From NCBI GenBank assembly GCA_029260765.1, contig JAJDCP010000112.1, forward strand, positions 24,743 to 88,742: 64,000 nucleotides of DNA, read 5' to 3'. Positions 45,001 to 53,481 of this stretch are shown here, piece after piece; the stretch's first letter is position 1; each line of letters begins with the position of its first letter. Origin of the DNA: Planctomycetota bacterium (lineage in GTDB: Bacteria; Planctomycetota; J058; JAJDCP01). Both the position numbers and the translations under genes were made by a program. The notes under the pieces are model-generated. The model was not told the origin of the DNA and ran no database searches. It was given only the letters and a program-made list of their open reading frames with translations.

Positions 45001-48000
45001 CTCGACCGTGACCTCGTTGCCGTTGGCCAGGGAGATGATGCTCGGCCGCGCCACATAGCTGTGCTCGTCCCGGTCTTGCGGTCCGCGCGGACGGACGCTG
45101 AGAAAGCGTCGGTCGTAGACGTTGACCATCGTCTCGAGGAAGTGCGCGCGGTAGGGTGAGCAGGGAATACCCGAGGCCACGAAGTCCTCGACCACCTCCT
45201 CGTCTCCCTCCTTCTTCTTGACGCTGACCTGCTTGTCCGCCGAGGGATCCGGCGGCTCCAGAGTCGCGACCATGGTCTCGATAAGCTTGTCCAGCCCCTC
45301 GGGAGCTTCCTTCGAGTCTTTTTCGCCTGCGCCTTCTTTGGTTCCATACAGCTTCAGACGGCGCAGAAACTTCTCGGCATCATCGGGATGCCGGTTGTTG
45401 TCGCAGACGACCAACGAGCCGCGCCAGATCGCGCAGCCGCGCAACTTCTCGTTCGACGAGTCTTCCGGGATGAACTGGATGCTGCTGTCTTCTTGCGGCC
45501 AGATGAAGCGCATGCCCCAACCGATGCGCGTCTTCGGGTCCTCGCCGATGGTGGCGGGCTGGACCTGGGCGAGCTTGTTCCGTGCTTCGTCGCCGTCGGG
45601 CACTCCCCGCAGAAAGCCGGTCAGCACCAGCGAGTGCGGCAGGTCCCCGGCCTTGAGGGCCTCGAGGCGCCTGTCGGCCTTGGCCGGGAAGGGATACATC
45701 ACCAACCACAGGCTCGAGCGCAAGGCATAGGGAATCCCGCGCTGGGCGAAGACCTTGGGGATGCGCAGCTCCTTTCCGGACTCGAGCAGGTCCGTCAGGC
45801 AGGCCAGAGGGTCGGTCAGGCGGTTCTGGATGTTCTGACGAGCCTTGCGCTCGGCCTCGAGTTGGTCGTCGAGGCTCGCCATCTCCTTGAGGTGGCCCGC
45901 GACTTCCTTCTCGAGCTCTTCGTTGGCCTGCTGCATCGCCTTGAGGTCCGGGAAGGCATCGGCCAATGTACCGGTCGGCTTGGTTCCTTCGACCTCCCAG
46001 GTGTGCTGTGGCTCGATGCGGTTCTGCCAGACCTTCTGTTTGGTGTCCCAGGCGTCGACGGCTTCGGCCAGCTTCTTTTCCAAGCCGCTGATGGCATCTT
46101 TCTTGGCCTGGAACTCCACCGCGGCCTTCTGCAACTCAGTCCGCAAGCGGTCGCGCAGCAGGTCGGCGTTGGCCCGGTACAGCTCGATGGGCAGCAGCGG
46201 CTGCTCGACCAGATGCTTGAGCGCGGCGAGCCGCTTGGACTCTTCGTCGGTCAGGCCGTCTTTGGCCAGTTCCGCCCGCCAGTCCGCCTCTCCTTGGCTG
46301 ATGGCCTTTGTGATCTCGCCGCGCAAGCGGGCTTCCTCGGCGAACCACTCGGCGCGCATCGCCTCCCAGGGCGTCGCGTCGGTGGCCTTGAGGCGGCGCA
46401 CCACGGGGCGGAAGCGGTAGGCGTCCTGCTGCACTGAGACACGCAGCGAGAACGGCTGCATGGTCGGGCCCTTCTTGACCAGAATCTGCTCGGCCAGCTT
46501 CTCGCCCGGCAGCACGACGCGGGTGTGGCCCTCCAACCCTGGGTCGCCCAGGTTCTCGTGCACCAGGTACAGGGCCCCGTCGTGGTCGTCCCCGACCACC
46601 AGCACACCGTGGCCGATGCTCTCTGCCCCGGCGGTCAGCTCGTACTGGACCCGCGCCGGGTTCCAGAACTGCAGCGTGCGCTGGCTGCCATCGGCCAGCG
46701 AGAAGCTGCTGGTCTCGCGCAGGCCGCGGACATCGACACAGCAGAAGCCCCGGTCGACATCCGCCGATTGAAACACCGAGAGCCCAAAGACGCCGTAGTC
46801 TTTGTACGGGTTGTGCGCGGCCTCAAAGCGGTAGTCGGCCGGATCGGCCCCCGCTTCGATCGGGTGCTTGAGCGTGACGGTGCCGAGCACCTCTCCGCGG
46901 TAGTTCAGCAGCTTCATCGAGGAGGTGAGCGATTTGAGCTGGAACGTCGGGCGCGGCCGGTCGAGGTTGCCGTTGTAGTAGATGTCCCAACGCTCTCGTT
47001 GCTCACGGATGACCGCATCGCCCCCCAGCGAACCGAGGATCTCCCGGAAGGGGTCGATGGCCGCCTTCGTACCGGTGACCTTGCCCTGTGCGTCGTGGAG
47101 CTCGAAGACGTCCTCGAGCATGTCTCCCAAGCGGATCGACCGGCTGACGACGTACGGGAAGGTGTACTTCTGGGCGCCGTTCTCCCAGCCGGTCTCCACG
47201 CCCTTGTAGCTGGCATGGCTGGGGATGAAGTCGTCCTGCGTGCCCTCGGGCCGCGGAAGGCGTTCGCCGGTGGTAGGGTCATGCAAGAAGCCGCGCCGTT
47301 GCCCGGGCACGACATAGACGTTGCCCCCGCCCCCCAGAATGCAGAACTCGGTGATGTAGCGGTCGAACTCCTCGCTGGCGTGGAACTTCGTGGTCTTCTT
47401 CTCGGCGCCGAACTGGTGGCTCACGGTTACAGCCCGCACCTGCTTGTGCAGGCGGTTGTTGACCAGCTGATTGCGGCCTTCGGGCACTTTGTGACGCCAG
47501 GTCTCGAGGCGCTCTTCGCGCTGGATCTTCGGACGCGTCGGCGTGCCATCAGCGGTCTTCTCGCTGAATTCGTAGATGTACTTGCGCACCCTGTGGCGGA
47601 CGACGCCCGTCCCGTCCGTCTTGCGTTCCTCCGCGGAGATCAGCTCATAGGCTTCTTCTTTGTCCGAACCCAGCTCGATGGCCCGCAGCTCCTGGATCTT
47701 GACCACTGCACCCTTGTCAAAGATCTTGGTGGTCAGCAGCCGCTCGTCGCCGGGCAGCTTCATGCCCCTGTGCTCGGTCAGGAAGATCTCGGTCTCGGCC
47801 TCGAGCACCTTCTGGTCGTCACCGGCCCCGACAGGGCGCGTGTAGCGTCGGTTTACGGCTTTCTTGCCGACCTGGGACAAGGTCCGGTAGTCCTTGGAAT
47901 CCTCGCTCAGCTCGGACTCGTTGAAGGGCAGACTGCCATCGGTCCTGGTCGCCTCATCGACCTCGTGGATGAGCCCGGCGAAGCACTTCTCGAACGCGTC

Positions 48001-49800
48001 ATGCAGACAAGCCGGGACGTCCACCCAGCTGTAGATCGAGCGCTCCTCTTCTTTGCCCGCGATGTTGACCTTGACCTGGCGGTCTTCCGCGCCTTCCACG
48101 GTTGTGGGCGCGGCGTTGCCCACGGTAGTGATCAGCCGGTATAGATTCTCGCGCTTCAGGTTGTCGAAACGGATGAAGCCTTGCAGCGAGAGCACGTTCG
48201 CGCCCGCAGCGTCCTTCTGTTCAAAGCTCATGCTGTGCGTCGAGACGCGGGTCTGGTCATCCCAGGTTTCAGAGCTGCTCAGGTACATGCGTCGTGTCTG
48301 CCCGACCGTGATCTCCTCGGTCTCGGTGCGATCGCGGTGACTGCGGACGTAGACAGCGGTCTCGCCCGTCTTCTCGTTCTTCTTCTGCCAGCGTTTGTCG
48401 TTCCAGTCCGGCTCGCTGCGTTGCTCGCGGATGACCGTGCCGTCCGGCAGCGTTGAGGTCCATTCACGCTCTTTGTGGCTGGCCCGCACGCAAGTCGCGA
48501 CGACGGTTCCCTGGGCGTTGGTCTTGGCGTAGCGGCAGTCCGCGTCGGTCTTCGTCCACTGTTCCTTCGACCCATCCGGATGCGCAATCGAACAGACCTC
48601 AGACCAGCCATCCCCGACCGCGACCCGCTTGCAGGTCTTGACCCTGCCATCCGGCAGCGTGACCACGGTCTCGTAGTCCCCCGCGTCGCTCCAGCTGCGC
48701 GTTCCTGTGCCGCCCTCCTGAGGTGTGAACGTCGCGGAGCCCTTGCCCCCGGTCTCTTCGAATTTGCCGAGCTCGGTCACGATCTCGACCGCACCCCCGC
48801 CTTGATCGACGGTGCGGATGTAGCGCGTCTTCTCGCCGTCGGTCTCGCGCCGCACCTTCGACCAGCTGACGTCGAACTCGGCCTTGGTGTCGACCTCGAC
48901 ATCCCAGGCGGCGCGGAACCAGGCCCCCGCGCCATCGTTGAACTTGATCGGCCGTTCGGCGTTGGTCGTGTCCTCGCCTATGTAGGAACACTGCACCTGT
49001 TCGTCGTGGAACTTTCGGGCCCGGCCCAGGTAGGTCTCCGAGGGAGTGAGGCGCCAGCCGGTGTCCGTTTTCGTCTCCTCACCGATCGAGATCTCGGTCC
49101 AGGGCTTGCTGAAAAGCGCCGTCAGGTCCATGTCGCCCTTGAGGTCGGTGCCGGCGATGTAGCAGACGTCGCTCTTCTTCAGCTGCTCTTCGGGCAGCGC
49201 CTTGAGCCACGGCACGATGCAGCGGTTTTCGTCGGTCTGCTTGCCAGGCCAGGGCTCGCAGCTCACCCCCAGCTCGAGCTGGTCGAGCACGTCCCAGAGG
49301 CAGGGCATGGTCTGAGGGATGCGCAGACCGTCTGTGCGTGCGAGCTTCTCGACGGTCATCGCGCGCTGTTCGCGAGGCAGCGCGGCGAGTTTCTGCTCGA
49401 ACTCTTCGCGCTTCTTTTTCAAGTCGTCGTAGAGTTTGTGGATCGAGGCGCGCTGGGCGCCAGAGACCGGGTCGGCCAGCGCTTGCAGGGTATCGCCGGC
49501 CTGCACTGTGTAGCGGGTGAAGTATTTCTCGCTCTTCTGCTCGTCGAGGTGTTTGAGCTCTTCGGCGCTGGGAGTGATCCGGACCTGGCTCGCCTTGACC
49601 ATGCCGGGCAGGTCTTTGTCGGGTTGGAGGATGTAGGCCTCTTCCGGGCGGATGGGCGAGAAGTCGCCGTGCTCCTGGTATTTTCCGGAGGGATCCATCT
49701 TCCAGATCTCGATCTTGCTCAGCTTCCAGCTGACAGGCACCTTGACTCTACGACTGCCGTAACTGGTCCGGATGGTGTGCTCGCTGGTGTTTTCCGGCAT
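42046..49800 (-). CDS. Giant 2584-residue LysM-containing protein
   Basis: A single uninterrupted frame of 2584 residues with gene-like composition throughout. Near the N-terminus (about 93-130) is a LysM-like segment (YTVQAGDTLQALADPV). Residues 330-520 are strand-rich with repeated DG-T and W motifs. Coiled coils lie at about 1290-1430 and 1930-2060 (Lys/Glu/Ala-rich). Hydrophobic stretches occur near 1830 and 2110 (WSMTFIWWLLKLTFTVYIRV). A DnaJ-like double zinc motif (CPACQG then CRLCEK, about 2321-2345) precedes a beta-rich C-terminus. There is no signal peptide. It faces, across 125 bases, a LysM protein and two peptidoglycan-binding-like proteins, so a shared role at the cell wall is likely. 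I recognise no family for the whole. Confidence 0.85.
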   Translation of the reverse strand: MPENTSEHTIRTSYGSRRVKVPVSWKLSKIEIWKMDPSGKYQEHGDFSPIRPEEAYILQPDKDLPGMVKASQVRITPSAEELKHLDEQKSEKYFTRYTVQAGDTLQALADPVSGAQRASIHKLYDDLKKKREEFEQKLAALPREQRAMTVEKLARTDGLRIPQTMPCLWDVLDQLELGVSCEPWPGKQTDENRCIVPWLKALPEEQLKKSDVCYIAGTDLKGDMDLTALFSKPWTEISIGEETKTDTGWRLTPSETYLGRARKFHDEQVQCSYIGEDTTNAERPIKFNDGAGAWFRAAWDVEVDTKAEFDVSWSKVRRETDGEKTRYIRTVDQGGGAVEIVTELGKFEETGGKGSATFTPQEGGTGTRSWSDAGDYETVVTLPDGRVKTCKRVAVGDGWSEVCSIAHPDGSKEQWTKTDADCRYAKTNAQGTVVATCVRASHKEREWTSTLPDGTVIREQRSEPDWNDKRWQKKNEKTGETAVYVRSHRDRTETEEITVGQTRRMYLSSSETWDDQTRVSTHSMSFEQKDAAGANVLSLQGFIRFDNLKRENLYRLITTVGNAAPTTVEGAEDRQVKVNIAGKEEERSIYSWVDVPACLHDAFEKCFAGLIHEVDEATRTDGSLPFNESELSEDSKDYRTLSQVGKKAVNRRYTRPVGAGDDQKVLEAETEIFLTEHRGMKLPGDERLLTTKIFDKGAVVKIQELRAIELGSDKEEAYELISAEERKTDGTGVVRHRVRKYIYEFSEKTADGTPTRPKIQREERLETWRHKVPEGRNQLVNNRLHKQVRAVTVSHQFGAEKKTTKFHASEEFDRYITEFCILGGGGNVYVVPGQRRGFLHDPTTGERLPRPEGTQDDFIPSHASYKGVETGWENGAQKYTFPYVVSRSIRLGDMLEDVFELHDAQGKVTGTKAAIDPFREILGSLGGDAVIREQRERWDIYYNGNLDRPRPTFQLKSLTSSMKLLNYRGEVLGTVTLKHPIEAGADPADYRFEAAHNPYKDYGVFGLSVFQSADVDRGFCCVDVRGLRETSSFSLADGSQRTLQFWNPARVQYELTAGAESIGHGVLVVGDDHDGALYLVHENLGDPGLEGHTRVVLPGEKLAEQILVKKGPTMQPFSLRVSVQQDAYRFRPVVRRLKATDATPWEAMRAEWFAEEARLRGEITKAISQGEADWRAELAKDGLTDEESKRLAALKHLVEQPLLPIELYRANADLLRDRLRTELQKAAVEFQAKKDAISGLEKKLAEAVDAWDTKQKVWQNRIEPQHTWEVEGTKPTGTLADAFPDLKAMQQANEELEKEVAGHLKEMASLDDQLEAERKARQNIQNRLTDPLACLTDLLESGKELRIPKVFAQRGIPYALRSSLWLVMYPFPAKADRRLEALKAGDLPHSLVLTGFLRGVPDGDEARNKLAQVQPATIGEDPKTRIGWGMRFIWPQEDSSIQFIPEDSSNEKLRGCAIWRGSLVVCDNNRHPDDAEKFLRRLKLYGTKEGAGEKDSKEAPEGLDKLIETMVATLEPPDPSADKQVSVKKKEGDEEVVEDFVASGIPCSPYRAHFLETMVNVYDRRFLSVRPRGPQDRDEHSYVARPSIISLANGNEVTVEGNTDLRKYKALIDKYKLFMWNILYLRWRIEEQNLYWSHTWITDSSITEEQERNEKRKQYNFFYGYDTSDPDKLRDFWDKSFGDYFGSMLQRVIIEDRVEQEQPTTSDRSAPGAGQGDRLQTIPMERLPGRLQSSPIHATLRQRIAGPDSLGLRMLPAEVAEAMGAFERSEEMQEAGQGLFVNNIDSYKEHGKLVKAYEVYLEDLKKRKGATEAQKIQAEIDLFWSRIKRELGAAFFFHLIKLGLFVLRRAKVMGKMSDKFFDPNNAFFMSLFNVIEAWTEWKDVGLGAASANWKAHDVWEAKKRASARGYSNIKQVGYSLFSPQFGMDNEADEKSAADKAYESWREENKRATETSGKKQAEYQNSLKDLRAERQAGQRARVQAGLVQAQIDGMKARGEGGEKLAALQSKQQAHATAHAESVQRRSEKIGSVKKKAESFRKAEEVKKKVRKTKVLDKGAIRQEVTEEGKDGKTTKTKRFGERTPFASGGYDYDPMACLHKVFAVVGYEAKIGWSMTFIWWLLKLTFTVYIRVVGSITFGWQWRSHTPDDDKQEKKDDKGTWSDVRRHLHRSIYASEADLAAVIIDLHKQDSGAQDRTDLLTDVASWWKHGQTDTTTRKFGRKTIFINNAEGDEAGNWDDRLDRWISHALEDAYPQFPVKETNAQKRTRALEMNKALEELRASAQEAGTPAAQLAEQEQELQRTFFLQQPSLVATLDVDKTNKVPCPACQGTKKMQDPESPQPRRVDCRLCEKVGSVNEHDLDLYNFCQPAHPLRYLVVPSKFWAKHRAHFQTNESKAGGGGRLKYGYFVQALWNNACQTAPGVSQVQMYTTKYKKEDGYDLLNDMWPATLPLSMWFIGGEIQVIPGLDIEVAPIWDIILDQVKDNPFLKAVSKAMEWCEVKITGNLSFPLTLSVDKKLYLQITLGADASVAFHCLGFTAQARLLSAKILWGDWWLGARQRQSRLEFMAGETIILERAYNFMQPWK

Positions 49801-49855
49801 GCTGTGTCACTCTTCGCTGGGAGGCCCCATAGTGGCTAGGATCACCGGGGCTCTT

Positions 49856-49884
49856 TTGGAAACTGTCTCAACTCTTCTTATACT
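49856..49884 (+). promoter_or_regulatory. Sigma70-type promoter for the LysM gene cluster
   Basis: TTGGAA (49856-49861) and TATACT (49879-49884) are 17 bases apart in the AT-rich gap between the giant gene and the LysM gene; a second TATAAC lies at 49891-49896. The transcript would start about 35 bases before ATG 49926. Confidence 0.65.
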
Positions 49885-49925
49885 TACAACTATAACGAGC
49901 GTTTCTCCCTACTCCGGAGTAGCAG

Positions 49926-50699
49926 ATGGCAGATTCCCCTGCACCCCCACAACCAACGGGTGTCCCCACTGTCGACTACCCCGTCAAGGAAGGCGATACC
50001 TTCGAGAAGGTCGCCGAGAGCTTCCAGATCGACAACTGGGAAGACCTCTGGCGCTTCAACCAGGCGCTGGTACCGAATCCCGACATGCTGACTGCCAGGG
50101 ACAAAGACGGCAAGCCGGTGGTGATCAAGGTTCCCGACCATCGGAACCACGAGCTCGGACGCAAGCTGTTGAAGGACAAAGCGGGCTCGGCGAGCCGTGC
50201 CGACGGCGTGCTCGGCGGTGCCAGCTGGCTCGACCCGCGCGCGCTTTTTTCGCAGACCTACACCGACGACGCCGACCAGCCGCTGCCGGACGGCACCAAG
50301 ATCCGAGTGACCGACCCGGCGACCGGGCGCGAGCGGACCCTCGAGACCCAAGGCGGGCGCATCGAGGCCCGTCTGCCACGCAAAGAGTTCGATTTCAGAC
50401 TCGAGCTCTTTCCCGGCTTCCACGACGAGCTGGGGTTCTTCAAGCAAGAAGCGGGCAAGGGGGACATCGTCGAAGAGGCGCTCGAGAAGGGACGCAGTCC
50501 CGAAGATCGCTGGAAGGCGGGGTTGGGCGAAGCACCCAAGGACGGGCGCCTGATGACGGGCTTCGCGGCCGGCGGCGAGGATGGCGGGCCCGCCGCTGCC
50601 GCCCCGCCAGAGTTGGACACCCCCCAGGGCATCGAGCCCGAGGACGTGCACGACGGGCGCGATACACCCGAAACGGTCCAGACACCGAAGCGCGGCTGA
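49926..50699 (+). CDS. LysM domain protein
   Basis: A 257-residue protein. Residues 17-75 are a LysM domain (DYPVKEGDTFEKVAESFQID, NWEDLWRFNQALVPNPDMLT). A middle part follows (KIRVTDPATGRERTLET, FRLELFPGFHDELGFF), then a disordered acidic/Pro C-terminus. LysM domains bind N-acetylglucosamine in peptidoglycan; in phage-tail-like machines they occur in baseplate/hub proteins. It has no signal peptide. ATG 49926 has GGAG 7 bases upstream. First gene of a three-gene unit (49926-51677). Confidence 0.85.
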   Translation: MADSPAPPQPTGVPTVDYPVKEGDTFEKVAESFQIDNWEDLWRFNQALVPNPDMLTARDKDGKPVVIKVPDHRNHELGRKLLKDKAGSASRADGVLGGASWLDPRALFSQTYTDDADQPLPDGTKIRVTDPATGRERTLETQGGRIEARLPRKEFDFRLELFPGFHDELGFFKQEAGKGDIVEEALEKGRSPEDRWKAGLGEAPKDGRLMTGFAAGGEDGGPAAAAPPELDTPQGIEPEDVHDGRDTPETVQTPKRG

Positions 50700-50748
50700 A
50701 GACCCTGACGGGCGGCGCTGAACAGAGCTCGAACAGAGAGAGAAACAG

Positions 50749-51153
50749 ATGCTGCGCGACACATCCTCATCGTTGACTGCACGTGAATCACGGGTCTTGG
50801 CCAGCGGGATCAGCCTGCGGGATCTGCAGGAGATCCTGGCCGAGCTCGAGCGGCTTGAGGGCTTGATCGTGGCACGGCAATTTGCGGCCCTGCTCGACTA
50901 CGACCAGCTGATCCGCAGGGCGCGCAGGGGACTTGCCGGAGATCCGGACAACGCCGCGTCGCTGGTCGACCAACGCTACCTGTTGCTGCTCGGTATGGAG
51001 GGTCCAGAGATCGCTGACTTCCAAGAAGCCTTGTGCTCATTGGGTTTCGAGCTACCCACACACGGTGTCTACGACGAGCAGACATTTCGGATGTACTGGG
51101 CGTGGCTCGCCTCGGTCGGTCGCCTCGGGTCCCGGCAGGAGGCATGGCGTTGA
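50749..51153 (+). CDS. Peptidoglycan-binding-like small protein (paralog of next gene)
   Basis: A 134-residue protein. The C-terminal segment GPEIADFQEALCSLGFELPT with HGVYDEQTFRMYWAWLA resembles a peptidoglycan-binding (PG_binding_1-like) three-helix module. The N-terminal segment (LAELERLEGLIVARQFAALL, DYDQLIRRA) matches the next gene's, so the two are tandem paralogs. ATG 50749 follows an AGAGAGAGAAACAG leader. It overlaps the next gene. No signal peptide. Confidence 0.7.
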   Translation: MLRDTSSSLTARESRVLASGISLRDLQEILAELERLEGLIVARQFAALLDYDQLIRRARRGLAGDPDNAASLVDQRYLLLLGMEGPEIADFQEALCSLGFELPTHGVYDEQTFRMYWAWLASVGRLGSRQEAWR

Positions 51154-51677
51154 GCGATCCCGCGGCCGACACTTCCAAGGATACGCCTCTGAGCGACCAG
51201 GGTTCGCATCGCTTCGAGAACGGCGAGCTCCACAAGGGTGTCACGCTGCGTACGGGCAAGAAATACCAGTTCGTGCTGGCCAACCCTGACCTGACGCTCA
51301 AGAAGGTGGGCGAGGTCTTGCGCGAGATCGAGAAGAACGAAGGCGCGCTCGCCGTGCAGTGCTTTGTCGCGGAGCTCGACTATGACCGCATGTCCGGGCT
51401 GGCGCAGAAGTGGAAGGACGACCCGGCAAAGCAGGAGCCGAACAACCCGAACGCACACATCCCGCCACGCTTCATGCTGTTGCCCTGGATGGACGACGAA
51501 CAGCTACCCGAGGAAGCTCGGGAGGGATTGTTCAAGGGCGACGGGGCGGGCCCGGTGATGGAGATGACGCAGGCCCTCGCCGACCTGGGCATCAGCTGCA
51601 CGCCGTCGAAGCTGTTCGACGAGCAGGTCCTCAAGGCGTGGAAGGCCTGGCGGGCGCAGGCCAAACCCGCGTCCTGA
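51144..51677 (+). CDS. Peptidoglycan-binding-like small protein (tandem paralog)
   Basis: A 177-residue protein with the same two blocks as its upstream neighbour: VLREIEKNEGALAVQCFVAE with LDYDRMSGLA, and, at the C-terminus, MEMTQALADLGISCTPSKLF then DEQVLKAWKAWRA (PG-binding-like). Start uncertain: ATG 51144 lies within the previous gene but only one base after AGGAGG (51137-51142); TTG 51150 has ideal 7-base spacing and a TTGA overlap with the previous stop. Either way translation is coupled. No signal peptide. Confidence 0.7.
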   Translation: MALSDPAADTSKDTPLSDQGSHRFENGELHKGVTLRTGKKYQFVLANPDLTLKKVGEVLREIEKNEGALAVQCFVAELDYDRMSGLAQKWKDDPAKQEPNNPNAHIPPRFMLLPWMDDEQLPEEAREGLFKGDGAGPVMEMTQALADLGISCTPSKLFDEQVLKAWKAWRAQAKPAS

Positions 51678-51763
51678 CCGGGTCTGCATGCCGCGAAAGG
51701 CCCGCCCGTCGCCCACTTGGACGGTCCCACACCACAGGCGCCAATTCGGGAGTAACTGCCACC

Positions 51764-53077
51764 ATGTTGGTCTGTCCATCGCTGGCCCGTCGAGCGCAAG
51801 TGTCTGTGTCTTTGCTTGCGCTGACGTTGTTTCTGCTGCTGGGTTGCGGTGATGCGGCTCCGGCCGTGCAGGGAACGCAGCCAGATTCTGGCGCAGCCAG
51901 CCCGCAAGGCCAGACCAGGGTCGATTCACTGGCGCTGGTACTCGCCTCGCACGATCCCGAAGTCCGTCTGCAGGCGGTCGCCGCGCTCGCCGCCTGCGGG
52001 CAGGAGGCCGTACCGAGCCTGATCGAGGCGCTCGATGACGTCGACCTGTTCGTGCGCCTGGAGGTCGCCGAGGCCCTCGCAGAGCTGGGCTGTGCTCCGG
52101 ACGGCGCGTTCTTGGACGCTCTGCAGGACACGCGCGACCGCGACCTGTTCCCCGACGAAGTCGAACGCTTCCATCGGACGCTCGTGCGCATCCTTGCCGG
52201 AGGAGGAGAGGCGAGCGCTTCTGTACTGGCGACGGCGCTGCGCAACCGTTCGGCGGCTGTGCGCCGGGAAGCTGCTGAGGCATTGGCAGGTTTGGGGGAG
52301 GTCGGCCTGGCGAGGCTGCTCGCGAGCCTGCGGACGGAACAGCAAGCAGACGCCCGCATCGCCGCGCTCCATGGCCTGGGGGAGGTCGGGGGAGCCGCGA
52401 CCGCCGGACTCCGCGAAGCCCTGAGCGACGGCTCGCCGTTTGTGCGGCTCGCGGCTGTCGAGGTGCTCACGGGCCTGGGAAGTCCGGGACGCCCGGCTCT
52501 GCTGCTGGCGCTGGGCGACGAGCACGCGCCGGTGCGACGGGCCGCCCTGCTCGCGCTCGCCGCCAGCGCTCCGCCGACCGATGCTGAGGTGGCGAGGGCT
52601 GCGGTGCTTCTGCTGCAGGACGAGGACAGCCTGGTGCGCCAGGCGGCCGCGACGCTGCTGGCCACAGCGGGCGGGTTGAAGGAGCCGGCCGTGGCGGCCC
52701 TGTGCCAAGCACTCGCGGCGGACGCCGATGCGAACGTACGCGCCGCAGCAGCCAGGGCTCTGGTTGCGGCGGCACCCGCTGCCAGGACCGGCCTGGAGGC
52801 ATTGTGCGAGGCTCTCAACGACCCGGCGGTGCTCGTCAGGGACGCGGCGACCGAGGGACTGCAGAGCCTCGGAGAGCGGGGGGCTCCCGCGGTCGCTGGG
52901 CTGGTCGCGAGGCTCTCCTCGCAGGATCCCGACGTGCGGGCCCGGGCCGCCGACGTACTCGGCGAGATCGGACCGCTGGCCCGCCCTGCGCTGCCCGCCT
53001 TGCAGCGGCTGCTCAACGACGAAGACTTCACTGTCCGCACGATCGCAGCCTCTGCGATCCACCGCATCGGCGACTGA
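51764..53077 (+). CDS. HEAT-repeat lipoprotein
   Basis: A 437-residue lipoprotein: signal VSVSLLALTLFLLLGC (lipobox LLLGC), then about 11 HEAT/PBS-lyase-like repeats (patterns such as DPEVRLQAVAALAACGQEAV, DPDVRARAADVLGEIGPLA). Such arrays are protein-binding scaffolds. ATG 51764 has GGGAG 13 bases upstream, rather far. The last 48 codons plus about 30 downstream bases are duplicated 373 bases downstream. It follows the LysM unit on the same strand but after an 86-base gap, so co-transcription is uncertain. Confidence 0.85.
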   Translation: MLVCPSLARRAQVSVSLLALTLFLLLGCGDAAPAVQGTQPDSGAASPQGQTRVDSLALVLASHDPEVRLQAVAALAACGQEAVPSLIEALDDVDLFVRLEVAEALAELGCAPDGAFLDALQDTRDRDLFPDEVERFHRTLVRILAGGGEASASVLATALRNRSAAVRREAAEALAGLGEVGLARLLASLRTEQQADARIAALHGLGEVGGAATAGLREALSDGSPFVRLAAVEVLTGLGSPGRPALLLALGDEHAPVRRAALLALAASAPPTDAEVARAAVLLLQDEDSLVRQAAATLLATAGGLKEPAVAALCQALAADADANVRAAAARALVAAAPAARTGLEALCEALNDPAVLVRDAATEGLQSLGERGAPAVAGLVARLSSQDPDVRARAADVLGEIGPLARPALPALQRLLNDEDFTVRTIAASAIHRIGD

Positions 53078-53119
53078 CGGCCGCGCTTGCCTCGGGCTGT
53101 TTTTGTCCGACGAAGGCAC

Positions 53120-53218
53120 CGACTCGTACGGGCGAACCCGCAACCCTTGGATGCTACCTTTTCCAAGGCTCCTTCCGGCGCTCACAGAGCGCCGCTACAG
53201 AAGACGGCTTCGATTCGG
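53120..53218 (+). repeat. Dispersed repeat copy 2
   Basis: Matches 32591-32688 base for base over the stretch from CTCCTTCCGGCGCTCACAGA through GCGCCGCTACAGAAGACGGC to TTCGATTCGG; the first half is more diverged. A partial copy of the second half (CAGAGCGCCGCTACAGAAGA) recurs at about 53274-53306. Confidence 0.8.
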
Positions 53219-53306
53219 GCGGGCCCGGGCCGCCGCCGTGGTGGCTGGCGAAGCGATTTTTGCCGCAGTCTGCACAGAGCGCCGCTACAGAAGAAGGCTT
53301 CCATTC

Positions 53307-53481
53307 GTGCGGGCCCGGGCCGCCGATGTGCTTGGCGAGATCGGCCCGCAGGCCCGCCCTGCTCTGCCCGCCTTGCAGCAGCTGCTCGAAGACGAAGACT
53401 TCACTGTCCGCACGATCGCAGCCTCTGCGATCCACCGCATCGGCGACTGACGGCCGCGCTTGCCTGCGGCTGTTTCCGTCC
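53307..53481 (+). repeat. Duplicated 3' end of the HEAT-repeat lipoprotein gene
   Basis: About 175 bp matching 52934-53108 at an offset of 373 bases, including the TGA stop and about 30 bases beyond it; 53382-53465 is almost identical. It still encodes VRARAADVLGEIG...AASAIHRIGD. The preceding 53219-53306 carries pieces of the same HEAT sequence and of the dispersed repeat. Confidence 0.85.
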
